From Caldifarciminota bacterium UBA2202 (GTDB taxonomy: Bacteria; Hydrothermota; 32-111): a stretch of 9,984 nucleotides of DNA. Of the stretch, positions 1 to 7,254 are shown one piece after another. A model generated the notes under the pieces. It was not told the origin of the DNA. It saw nothing but the letters and a program-made list of their open reading frames with translations, and did no database searches. The stretch's first letter is position 1. Each line of letters opens with the position of its first letter. The stretch is from NCBI GenBank assembly GCA_002327905.1, contig DCUY01000056.1:5189-15172 (forward strand). Direction: 5' to 3'. Position numbers and translations under genes: made by a program.

Positions 1-1185
1 TTAAGAAAGATGATAATGGATTATCCTGAGGTTAAAAGCGCGGATTTATCATCAGGAAACATAAGCTCATTCATGTCATCAAAACAGATTTCTCTCAATA
101 TATTCGGTGAGAATCTTGACAATTCATTTAAAACTGCAAAACAGATTAAAACCGAAATGGAAAAAGAAAACATTTTCGTAGACATCGTAGTTTCAAGAGA
201 GGATGAGATACCTGACATAAGTGTGGTTCCGGTAAAAGAGAGGATGATGCAGTTTGGAATGAACAATTACTTCCTCATGTCATCGCTTAGATACGGACTC
301 TACGGAACTACTGCGGCAGTTTACAGAGACAATGGCTCAGAGTATGACATATTCGTATCATTCGACAGAGAGTATCTTGCCTCCTCCGAGATGCTCAAAT
401 CAATACCTGTCAACACGCCTGCAGGACTCACTATACCGCTGTCCGCTGTAGCAAATATCGAGCGGAGTTCCCAGCCTCCCGTGATAGAAAGAAAAGACCA
501 GATGCGACTTATAACTGTAGAATCAAATCTGAGCAATGCGCCTCTCTCTGAAGCAAATAAAAAACTTGACGAAATTATTGCAAAAATTGAAGTGCCTGAA
601 GGAGTGAGAATAGTCAAGGGGGGAGACATTGAAAGCCAGCAGGAATCATTCAGGGATTTGCTGATAGCAATACTTATCGGAATACTTCTTGTATTTCTCG
701 TAATGTCAGGCCAGTTTGAATCATTTATAGATCCTTTCGTCATTTTCTTTTCAATTCCATTTGCTTTTACCGGAGTGATATGGGCATTGTTCATAACGAA
801 TACGACATTGTCCATAATGGGATTCATAGGAATGCTAATGCTCGTAGGTATTGTGGTAAACAATGCAATTATTTTGATAGATTACATCAATCAGCTTCGT
901 TTGAGAGGAATGGCTATGAGCGACGCAGTTCCTTTGGCGGGCAAGAGAAGACTTCGTCCGGTTTTGATGACAACACTCACTACTGTCTTCGGATTATTGC
1001 CTCTTGCTATAAGCACTTCAGAGGGTTCTGGAATGTGGCGTCCTCTCGGAATAGTAGTTATCGGCGGACTTTTGATGTCAACCCTTGTTACTCTTGTGGT
1101 TGTGCCTGTTGTATATTCAATAGCAGAAGCAAAGATTAAAAGAGTAAAATACGACATTGAGCCGAAGGCAACAATTGAATCTTAA
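1..1185 (+). CDS. RND-family efflux permease, C-terminal part (5' end outside the window)
   Basis: This is the C-terminal part of an inner-membrane RND transporter of the AcrB/HAE-1 type, which exports compounds using the proton gradient as part of a tripartite pump. The frame is open to the left edge, so the first ATG at position 10 is probably internal. Counting from that Met, residues 1 to about 210 are the second periplasmic porter/docking lobe. Five hydrophobic segments follow near 218-235, 242-262, 267-291, 321-335 and 347-371, as expected for TM8-TM12. The signature MLVGIVVNNAIILIDYIN and the RPVLMTTLTTVFGLLPLA stretch are typical of the family. The gene ends with a charged tail and TAA, with an intrinsic terminator about 40 bases downstream, so it probably closes its operon. 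The family is certain; the substrate (drug, lipid or metal) cannot be told from this half. Confidence 0.95.
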   Translation, partial: LRKMIMDYPEVKSADLSSGNISSFMSSKQISLNIFGENLDNSFKTAKQIKTEMEKENIFVDIVVSREDEIPDISVVPVKERMMQFGMNNYFLMSSLRYGLYGTTAAVYRDNGSEYDIFVSFDREYLASSEMLKSIPVNTPAGLTIPLSAVANIERSSQPPVIERKDQMRLITVESNLSNAPLSEANKKLDEIIAKIEVPEGVRIVKGGDIESQQESFRDLLIAILIGILLVFLVMSGQFESFIDPFVIFFSIPFAFTGVIWALFITNTTLSIMGFIGMLMLVGIVVNNAIILIDYINQLRLRGMAMSDAVPLAGKRRLRPVLMTTLTTVFGLLPLAISTSEGSGMWRPLGIVVIGGLLMSTLVTLVVVPVVYSIAEAKIKRVKYDIEPKATIES

Positions 1186-1225
1186 TTAAAAAACAAAGAA
1201 ATATGCGGTTTATTGTCTGTTGTAA

Positions 1226-1258
1226 AGAGGCGCCCTTTGCGGGCGTCTCTGATTTTTT
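1226..1258 (+). terminator. Intrinsic terminator after the RND gene
   Basis: A 10-bp stem (AGAGGCGCCC at 1226-1235 with GGGCGTCTCT at 1241-1250, one G-U pair) closes a 5-base loop and is followed by GA and six Ts. It is a classic Rho-independent terminator 40 bases after the RND stop. It separates that operon from the carotenoid cluster. Confidence 0.93.
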
Positions 1259-1291
1259 AATGTATAAAATTAATTTGTAGAAATAAGGTTA

Positions 1292-1319
1292 TTGACAGCA
1301 GAATTATTAAGTATAAAAT
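1292..1319 (+). promoter_or_regulatory. Probable sigma-70 promoter of the carotenoid cluster
   Basis: A perfect -35 TTGACA (1292-1297) is followed 16 bases later by TAAAAT (1314-1319). The overlapping TATAAA at 1312-1317 would give a spacing of 14. The crtI ATG at 1326 lies where transcription would start, about 7 bases after the -10, and there is no Shine-Dalgarno motif before it. If the promoter is real, the message would be leaderless or nearly so. The rest of the gap 1186-1325 holds only the terminator and AT-rich sequence. Confidence 0.55.
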
Positions 1320-1325
1320 TATAAA

Positions 1326-2554
1326 ATGAATAAAAAAATATTAATTGTCAGAGCTGGCTACGGAGGCCTTTCAGGTACAACTCTCTTGGGAAAAAAAGGA
1401 TTCTCCGTAAAAATCATTGATAAAAATAAGCTGATTGCGGAAGAAAATTGAGAGAGTTTCTAAAAATCCCTTCTTTTCAGTATAAGACTGCAACGGAGAA
1501 ATTTCTTTACAGAAAATATGATTCGATTTTTGATGTTATGGATTTTCAATTAATTACAGAGGGTTTGAAATTAAATCTCTTTTCATCCATTGATTCTTTC
1601 GTAAACAGGCATTTTAATTTGGTAAAGGCGAGTCAGATTCTTGAATATACAATGGTCTTTCTCGGAGCTTCTCCGTACAATACGGCTGCTCTCTACTACA
1701 TAATGTCACATGACGATTTTGATCTTGGAGTATGGTATCCGAAGGGCGGATTCAGTGCAGACGCAAAGGCATACGAATCTCTCGCAGAATAATTCGGAGC
1801 AGAGGTGCTGACAGAAAATGACGCAAAAAGGTAGTAGTAAATAAAGGAAAAGCAAAGGAAATGGAGACAGACAAAGGATTTATTGAGACCGATATTGTAA
1901 TATCAAATGCGGATTATCATTTCACTGAAATGAATCTTTTGGATAATGAAAACAGGTCATTCAATGAAAAATATTGGAGTCGGAAGATAATGGGGCAATC
2001 CGCATTTCTTCTCTATCTCGAAATTGAAGGAAGAGTTGACTCTCTGCTTCACCACAATCTCTATCTTGATTCAGATTGGAAAGAGCATTTCGACACAATA
2101 TTCAAAAATCCGTCAATGCCCGACAATCCGTCATACTATATTTCCGCCACATCAAAGACGGATGATTCTGCTCCGCTTGGCTGTGAAAATGTCTTTGTTC
2201 TTTTGCCTGTTGCCTCTGGGATTGAAGACAATGATAAAATCAGACACGATTATGCTGATGAAATATTGAATCACATGTCAAAAATAACCGGATATGATTA
2301 TTAAGAAGCATTTAAAAGTAAAAGAAATCTTCTCAATAAATGATTTCATGACCGAATACAATGCCTATAAAAGAACTGCTCTCGCTCTCTCCCACGCATT
2401 TTTACAAACTGCTATATTCGGACTGTCTTACAAAAGCAGAAAAGCGAAGTGGCTCCTCTTCACAGTGCATTATACTCATCCCGGAATTGGAGTTCCCATG
2501 GTCACTATTTCAAGTGAAATCCTCACTGACAACATAGCGGGTATATATGATTGA
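1326..2554 (+). pseudogene. crtI: Broken phytoene desaturase gene
   Basis: This is the remnant of a CrtI-type FAD-dependent desaturase, which converts phytoene to lycopene. Segment 1 (1326-1448, 41 codons) is the N-terminal nucleotide-binding fold, but the first Gly of the GxGxxG motif is Arg (IVRAGYGGLSG, AGA for GGA). It runs into TGA at 1449. Homology resumes in another frame at about 1450, so roughly 85-90 codons, including the usual GGRA and GPSWYLMP-like region, appear deleted. Segment 2 (1450-1789) carries YRKYDSIFD and LEYTMVFLGASPYNTAALY and stops at TAA 1790. It then reads on to a one-base loss in the A-run at 1825-1829. Segment 3 (about 1828-2298) has VISNADYHFTEM and LLHHNLYLD. 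A one-base gain near 2299 shifts into segment 4, ending in YTHPGIGVPMVTISSE. The 3' end overlaps crtB by 8 bases, as in a coupled operon. The identity is very likely and the gene is non-functional. Confidence 0.93.
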
Positions 2555-3374
2555 TTCACAGATATACAATCTTTTCAGAAAAGGGTCGCGCACATACTTT
2601 TATTCAAGCATATTCTTTCCGTCTCGTGTGAGGAACAATGTCTTTATTCTTTATTCTTTTGTAAGAAAGGCGGATAATTTTGTCGATTCTATTCCTCAGG
2701 ATGCTGAAAGCTTCTATAAATTCAAAAATCAATTTGAACTATCGTATAAAGGAACGCCTTCCGATGATATTGTCATTGAATCTTTTGTCTCTCTAATGAA
2801 GCGCATTTCAATAAAAAAAGAATGGGTGGATTCATTCCTTGAATCAATGGAAATGGACATAACAAAACACTCATACGAAAATTTGAATGAATCTGAGAAT
2901 TATATGTACGGTTCTGCTGAAGTTATCGGTCTTATGATGACCCGAGTTCTCTGTCTTGACGACGAGTCGATTCATTCGGCGAGGATGCTCGGAAGGGCAA
3001 TGCAGTACATAAACTTTTTAAGAGACATTAATGAAGACATAGCTCTGAAGAGGCTTTACATTCCAATGGATATACTTAAAAAATACAATTTGACTTCACT
3101 CAGCATTGAGGAGACAGGGGCAAAAAAGAAAGAGTTCGCAGGGATGATGCGGAATGAAATAAAGAGATATTTTGACTGGCAGAGAGAGGGGGAAAAGGGT
3201 TTTAATTACATCCCTAAATTCCTTCTTATTCCTATACGCACGGCATCCGATATGTACAGATATACTGCGGGAGAGATATACAAAGATCCTTTTGTAATAT
3301 ACAGGAAAAAAGTAAAACCTTCCATATTCAGGATATTCTTTCGCGCTCTTATTAATGTAATTGAAATATATTGA
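2547..3374 (+). CDS. crtB: Phytoene synthase (squalene/phytoene synthase family), apparently intact
   Basis: The enzyme condenses two geranylgeranyl diphosphates to phytoene, the first committed step of C40 carotenoid synthesis. It is 275 residues, slightly short of the usual 280-310. Both Mg-diphosphate binding motifs are present: D43-N-F-V-D47 in YSFVRKADNFVD, and D160-I-N-E-D164 in NFLRDINED, followed by LYIP. The YMYGSAEVIGLMM segment (about 119-131) resembles CrtB proteins found with CarR-type cyclases. The ATG at 2547 overlaps the end of the crtI remnant, and the TGA stop shares its A with the ATG of the next gene, so these genes formed one coupled unit. No lesion is visible, although every other gene of the cluster is broken. 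A related squalene or dehydrosqualene synthase activity cannot be excluded from sequence. No good Shine-Dalgarno is seen, so translation may once have depended on coupling to crtI. Confidence 0.9.
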   Translation: MIDSQIYNLFRKGSRTYFYSSIFFPSRVRNNVFILYSFVRKADNFVDSIPQDAESFYKFKNQFELSYKGTPSDDIVIESFVSLMKRISIKKEWVDSFLESMEMDITKHSYENLNESENYMYGSAEVIGLMMTRVLCLDDESIHSARMLGRAMQYINFLRDINEDIALKRLYIPMDILKKYNLTSLSIEETGAKKKEFAGMMRNEIKRYFDWQREGEKGFNYIPKFLLIPIRTASDMYRYTAGEIYKDPFVIYRKKVKPSIFRIFFRALINVIEIY

Positions 3375-3939
3375 TGTAAAATATATTAATTATATTGATT
3401 CTGTTTGTCAGTATTTCTCTCTTTTCTCAGATTGATTCATCCTATAAGACGGAAATTGACACTTCATTTCTAAATCATATCAGGGAATCATATTATCATG
3501 CGGTAGAGCATCCAGAATCGGTTGATATTCTGTTGGAGTATATTAAAAACAAATATTCTGACAGGACAAAAAAATATAATCCGAGAATCATGTCTTATCA
3601 TGCATGTCTTACTGGACTGAGGGGAAAATATGACAAGAATGTCTTCAATAAAGTTAAATATGTAAATCAGAGAATAAGCAGAATAGATTCGGTAACAGGT
3701 ATTTTTTCCGAGTGCTTTGAAATCAGTTTTCTCAGGTTTTCATTTTATTATTATCCCCCCGATTTTTTAAATGTTAAAGAAAAAAGAAAAGCAGACCTTG
3801 ATTATGTGTCGAGGATACTGTAAAAAAAGATTATTCATTCGTTCTTAAAAAAATTAAAATTGATATAATAAACTTTATAATATCCTTTGATAAAATAAGC
3901 GATGATATGCGGATAAAACTTATTAAGCCGTCATCATGA
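3374..3939 (+). pseudogene. Broken gene for a small exported protein of unknown function
   Basis: An ATG at 3374 overlaps the crtB stop (TGATG), but codon 2 is TAA. A single A-to-T change from AAA would explain it. Read through that stop, the frame gives M-x-N-I-L-I-I-L-I-L-F-V-S-I-S-L-F-S-Q, a convincing signal peptide. A soluble segment follows with RIMSYHACLTGLRGKYDKN, KVKYVNQRI and ISFLRFSFYYYPPDFLN. The frame stops at TAA 3821. One base out of frame it continues from GTA 3820 as VKKDYSFVLKKIKIDIINF to a TGA at 3937-3939, which overlaps the ATG of the lycopene cyclase gene (ATGA). The product would have been about 188 residues. The FLRFSF...P.FL pattern reminds me of small secreted Bacteroidetes proteins of unknown role, but that is memory and not a search. 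A TTG start at 3395 could give a fragment, but it lacks the N-terminal charge. Its place between crtB and the cyclase suggests a former role linked to carotenoids. Confidence 0.75.
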
Positions 3940-4673
3940 GCGCAAATCTTATTATCAATTTTGCTATCATAATATTCCCCCTGATGCTCTCTTCTGAAAA
4001 GCAGATTCAATTCTACAAGAAGATAACGAGGTTGTTTACCGTATTCTTTACAATTGGAGTGACATCCATACTATGTGATATAATTGCCTCAGGAATGGGA
4101 GACCTGTCATTTGGCAGGCAGTATGTCGGGAACACATCATTATTCGGACTGCCGATAGAGGAGATTTTTCTTTTTGTAACTGTCTTTTATTCCACTATGT
4201 TTACATTTGAAGTATCAAGCACTATATATTTGAGAAAACTTCAAATTGAGCCCACACATTTTTTACTCTCTCTCTGTAATAACAGGAGTAACAGGACTTG
4301 TATTGATAAAGACTCCTTATACTTCAACTGCGCTTTTAGTGGCTTTTCTCACTCTGTTCGTGTCGGGAAAATGCTTTTAGAAGCTTATCTCGTCATATAT
4401 TAATGGATATTTCTTGCTGTCTCAATAGTTCTGCTTTTTATATTCAACAGTATTCTCACATCTCTTTCCATAGTAATGTATAAAGAGTCCGCGATTCTCG
4501 GTCTTAGAGTCTTTACTATTCCTATTGAGGATTTTATATATATTTATTCTCTGCTAACTCTTAATCTTGGAATATATTATTTATTGGGGGGAAAGAGAAA
4601 AATTCAAAGAAGTAGAATCAATTCGCGCATAATTTTTGCCGCGGCTATTGATGAGACTGCCGACTGGTCATAA
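3936..4673 (+). pseudogene. Broken fused lycopene cyclase (CrtYc-CrtYd / CarR type)
   Basis: This is the relic of a membrane lycopene cyclase with two lycopene-cyclase domains in tandem, the type found in Gram-positives, archaea and some other bacteria. Domain 1 is in the starting frame: hydrophobic helices, GDLSFGRQYVGN and the signature LFGLPIEEIFLF (about 3936-4258). Near the T-run at 4259-4264 the frame slips by one, and the protein continues as YSLSVITGVTGLVLIKT up to a TAG at 4378. Near 4401-4404 a second slip restores the first frame, giving WIFLAVSIVLLFIFNSILTS, then GLRVFTIPIEDFIYIYSLL, the matching domain 2 signature. The frame then runs into DNA antisense to speB and stops at 4671-4673. 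Its original stop may be lost. The ATG inside the codon run at 4476 is not a separate gene. Two frameshifts and one nonsense codon make it non-functional. Confidence 0.85.
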
Positions 4674-5428
4674 TCCGGAGAGAGTTCCACAAGGTCGCAT
4701 CCTATAACATCAAATTCCTGAAATTTCACAAGAAAATTTATAAAATCATTGAAGAATATTCCGCCCGGTTCAGGAGTTCCTGTCCCCGGCACTATTGAAG
4801 GGTCCAGAGCGTCAATATCAATTGAGATATAGATTTTCTTGTTTTTGAGAATGGAAAAATCGAAATTATTGATAGTGTCGGAAAAATAGAGCATATTCTT
4901 CGAAAAATTCCACTCCTCTTCAGTATATGAGCGGATTCCCAATTGGCATATTCTTTTTGTGGTTATTATATCGGCGCAATTTCTCACTACACAGGCATGT
5001 GAAAATTTCACACCCTGATAATTCTCCCTCAAGTCGGCATGCGCGTCAAACACCACCATTATGAAATCTTCAAATACTTCCGAATACGCTTTAATTATAG
5101 GATATGTGACAGAGTGTTCTCCTCCGATTGATATTATCTGTTTTTTCATTTTCAGAAGCCGTTTTGTATTTTCATATATCATACTGTTTGTCTTTTCAAT
5201 ATCTCCGAAAGGCAGTTCGAGGTCGCCTATGTCGCTGTATTTCTTCGTGTGTATGTCTATTTTTCTGTACGGCGAGAATGTCTCAAGATTCCTTGAATGG
5301 TATCTGAGAGAATAAGGCCCGTTACGGGAACCGCTTCTAAATGAGGATGTTGAATCAAACGGATATCCGACTATTACTATGTCTCCGAAATCAATGTCAT
5401 TTGACGCTTCAAGAAAATCATATCCCAT
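4604..5428 (-). CDS. speB: Agmatinase (ureohydrolase family)
   Basis: The enzyme hydrolyses agmatine to putrescine and urea with a binuclear Mn centre in the cytoplasm. It is 274 residues, shorter than E. coli SpeB (about 306) but normal for compact family members. The metal ligands are all visible: His105 in SIGGEHSVT, Asp128, His130 and Asp132 in VFDAHADLR, and Asp204 and Asp206 in SIDIDALDP, followed by VPGTGTPEPGG, which is typical of agmatinases. Arginase or another ureohydrolase is a weaker alternative, because the neighbours are an arginine decarboxylase and a spermidine synthase. The ATG overlaps the end of speE by 11 bases, and the sequence before it is A-rich with no Shine-Dalgarno, so it is probably translated by coupling to speE. 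It is the last gene of the operon. Its 3' end runs about 70 bases into the dead cyclase gene on the other strand, and I see no hairpin terminator there. Confidence 0.93.
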   Translation of the reverse strand: MGYDFLEASNDIDFGDIVIVGYPFDSTSSFRSGSRNGPYSLRYHSRNLETFSPYRKIDIHTKKYSDIGDLELPFGDIEKTNSMIYENTKRLLKMKKQIISIGGEHSVTYPIIKAYSEVFEDFIMVVFDAHADLRENYQGVKFSHACVVRNCADIITTKRICQLGIRSYTEEEWNFSKNMLYFSDTINNFDFSILKNKKIYISIDIDALDPSIVPGTGTPEPGGIFFNDFINFLVKFQEFDVIGCDLVELSPDYDQSAVSSIAAAKIMRELILLL

Positions 5429-6281
5429 ATATTTTTTTTACAAAAGTAGGCAATTTGAATGCGCCTGAATGAACATCATGGTTATAGTATTTAAGCATCT
5501 GCTCAAAATCGCCTATAAGTGATTTGCTTTTTAGTGAAGTGTCCAGTTCTTTTTTTGTGCAGATTATGAATTCCCACATTCCCGACGGATATGTAGGTAT
5601 GAATGCAATGTAAGGTGTAATGAACCCGAATATTCTTTTCAATCTGTCTGAGAATATTTTTATGGAATCCGCATGAAAGTATGGACTCTCTGCCTGAAGA
5701 ACCATCATTCCGTTTTCAGAGAGAATCCTTCTGCAATTGGAATAAAAGGCATCAGTGAAGAGCCCTTCCGCAGGACCTATCGGGTCTGTTGAATCTATTA
5801 TTATCAGGTCAAATATTTCATTTGTCTTTTCCACAAAATCAATTCCGTCTCCTATTATTATTTCGGAATTTTTCGAGAGTCCAGATGTCAGCTGAGGAAA
5901 ATATTTTTTTGAAGCTTTGACGACTTCTTCGTCTATTTCCACCATTTTAATATTTTCTATAAAAGGATACTTAGAAAGCTCTCTCAATGTTCCGCAATCC
6001 CCGCCTCCTATTATCAAAGCTTTTTTAATGTTAGGATTCACATTTACAGGCATATGAGTTATCATTTCATGATAAATGAACTCATCCCTCTCTGTGAGCA
6101 TCACAAGGCCGTCGAGAAGCATCATCTTTCCGTATTCGTATGTATCAAGTATGACCAATTCCTGATAAGGCGATTTGACCCTCAAAAGGGTCTCTTTGAC
6201 TTTTAATGTTATTCCCGAATTGGGCGTGTGGTATTCAGTATACCAGAGATGAGTCTCCTGAGATTTGTTGAACTGCTCCAT
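5418..6281 (-). CDS. speE: Spermidine synthase (putrescine aminopropyltransferase)
   Basis: The enzyme transfers the aminopropyl group of decarboxylated AdoMet to putrescine, giving spermidine and methylthioadenosine. It is 287 residues, the usual length. The N-terminal beta domain includes LLDGLVMLTERDEFIYHEM (about 55-73). The Rossmann core has the nucleotide motif IIGGGDCGTLRE (about 90-101), the MVEID strand (Glu115, Asp117), GDGIDF (about 144-149) and the active-site motif IIIDSTDPIGPAEGLF with the catalytic Asp163. The start lies 2 bases after the pdaD stop, with GGGA about 6 bases upstream. The stop overlaps the speB start. The genes on either side make and use its substrates, which supports spermidine synthase over a different aminopropyltransferase. 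The exact triamine (spermidine or norspermidine) is not provable from sequence. Confidence 0.94.
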   Translation of the reverse strand: MEQFNKSQETHLWYTEYHTPNSGITLKVKETLLRVKSPYQELVILDTYEYGKMMLLDGLVMLTERDEFIYHEMITHMPVNVNPNIKKALIIGGGDCGTLRELSKYPFIENIKMVEIDEEVVKASKKYFPQLTSGLSKNSEIIIGDGIDFVEKTNEIFDLIIIDSTDPIGPAEGLFTDAFYSNCRRILSENGMMVLQAESPYFHADSIKIFSDRLKRIFGFITPYIAFIPTYPSGMWEFIICTKKELDTSLKSKSLIGDFEQMLKYYNHDVHSGAFKLPTFVKKIYGI

Positions 6282-6283
6282 TT

Positions 6284-6751
6284 TTAATCCCAGAGAACCA
6301 CTGCGGCGAATGCTGTGCCTATGTGTTTCACTTTATGTTCGACTGCTCTGCTGTTTAAAGTATATTTGGTTATTCCGCGCACTCTCATAGCCTCCTCTGC
6401 CATTGATCTGACTATGTTTTCAATATCCTTCTTCCTTCCGTTTGAAGAATACTCCATTATAACTCCTGCCTTAGAATTATCATCAGGGTATACTGCCGCA
6501 ACACCTGCGGAGATGAATTCGCCTGACATGTCGGATGTGATGGCGGCATAAGCCACAGGTATAAAACTTCCGTGCGGAATCTTTACGAATTTCACAGGCA
6601 GACAATTAGGGGGGATTATTGATGATATTTTAATCAGATTCATATTGCCTATCTTCGCATTAAGAAGAGCGCAGTCAAATGAATTCAATTTGGAAAAACC
6701 TTCGGAATCTCCTGCCACGAAGAAGAATTTAGTTGGTTTGAAAAAGTTCAT
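6284..6751 (-). CDS. pdaD: Pyruvoyl-dependent arginine decarboxylase
   Basis: The protein decarboxylates arginine to agmatine and is unrelated to the PLP-type SpeA. It is 155 residues, matching the archaeal family (about 165 in Methanocaldococcus). Self-cleavage is expected between Ser43 and Ser44 in NLIKISSIIPP, leaving a pyruvoyl group on the new N-terminus of the large subunit. The small-subunit end carries the family pattern FFFVAGDSEG. Glu100 in VIMEYSSNG corresponds by spacing to the catalytic Glu109 of the Methanocaldococcus enzyme. Other family marks are IPHGSFIPVAYAAITS and the C-terminal AFAAVVLWD. The start is 3 bases after the speD stop, and its Shine-Dalgarno GGAG lies within the last codons of speD, so the two are closely coupled. 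In this operon it replaces ornithine decarboxylase as the route to putrescine, with speB two genes downstream. Confidence 0.93.
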   Translation of the reverse strand: MNFFKPTKFFFVAGDSEGFSKLNSFDCALLNAKIGNMNLIKISSIIPPNCLPVKFVKIPHGSFIPVAYAAITSDMSGEFISAGVAAVYPDDNSKAGVIMEYSSNGRKKDIENIVRSMAEEAMRVRGITKYTLNSRAVEHKVKHIGTAFAAVVLWD

Positions 6752-6754
6752 TGT

Positions 6755-7165
6755 TTAAACTCCTACCATTTCCTTATTATCGGTCTTTTCGGTTTTATGT
6801 TTGAGAGTCCCTTCCACATCAAACAGACCTCTCTTTATCTCCATCATGGAAGTATCCTTGGCTTTCAATTTCTTCACCAAATACTTGAATGAAATCCAAG
6901 GGTCAAGAGTATTGCCGCATGTATAGATATCTATTGAAGCATATCCATATTCCGGCCATGTGTGTATTGTGAGATGGGATTCGGCTATCACTACGACGCC
7001 GCTGACTCCGAAAGGTGAGAAGTGATGAAAAGAACTCGAGATTACTGTTGCTCTTGCTTTCTTCGCCGCATCCACCATGAATTTTTCAATTAGAGCAACA
7101 TCATTGAGAACTGCTGAGTCGCATTTGTAGAACTCAGCTAAAATGTGTTTACCTAGGGCTTGCAT
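6755..7165 (-). CDS. speD: S-adenosylmethionine decarboxylase proenzyme
   Basis: This pyruvoyl enzyme makes decarboxylated AdoMet, the aminopropyl donor for SpeE. It is 136 residues, the short (class 1B) bacterial/archaeal form known from Thermotoga. The self-cleavage site is Glu62-Ser63 in IAESHLTIHTWPEYGYASIDIYTCG. Ser63 becomes the pyruvoyl group, and His68 and Cys83 sit exactly where the processing and catalytic residues lie in the Thermotoga enzyme. A short charged C-terminal tail (about 120-136) goes beyond the usual core. The ATG at 7165 has GGAGG 9 bases upstream (7175-7179). It is the first gene of the operon, behind a strong promoter at 7255-7282. A possible upstream leader ORF covers its ribosome-binding site. 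Confidence 0.95.
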   Translation of the reverse strand: MQALGKHILAEFYKCDSAVLNDVALIEKFMVDAAKKARATVISSSFHHFSPFGVSGVVVIAESHLTIHTWPEYGYASIDIYTCGNTLDPWISFKYLVKKLKAKDTSMMEIKRGLFDVEGTLKHKTEKTDNKEMVGV

Positions 7166-7230
7166 TCTTTAATACCTCCATAATCTGATGTTAAAGGATT
7201 AAGTTCAAACCGACACAAGAAAAAACACAT
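7153..7230 (-). CDS. Possible 25-residue leader ORF overlapping the speD start
   Basis: An ATG at 7230 is preceded by AAGGAG (7237-7242) with a 6-base spacing, a better ribosome-binding layout than several real genes here. The frame reads 25 codons (beginning MCFFLC and ending KECKP) and stops at TAG 7153-7155, 13 bases inside speD in a different frame. It starts about 18 bases after the predicted transcription start, so it lies wholly in the speD leader. Ribosomes on it would cross the speD Shine-Dalgarno at 7175-7179, which would allow translational control. The peptide resembles no family I know, and a chance ORF is a real alternative. Confidence 0.3.
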   Translation of the reverse strand: MCFFLCRFELNPLTSDYGGIKECKP

Positions 7231-7254
7231 AAAAGACTCCTTTGTTTTGTGCAT

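Noticed and set aside
321..863. 180-codon ORF on the - strand inside the RND gene
   Set aside because: It lies wholly antisense to a convincing RND coding frame and its translation shows no family features; it is a shadow frame.
1326..4673. Frameshifts as pure sequencing or assembly errors
   Set aside because: The lesions include nonsense changes, a Gly-to-Arg change and a large deletion as well as indels, and they cluster in this locus. About 6 kb of neighbouring genes have no frameshift. Raw reads would settle it.
4476..4673. Separate 65-residue membrane protein
   Set aside because: It is the second domain of the broken lycopene cyclase, in the same frame as the first domain. The ATG is an internal Met.
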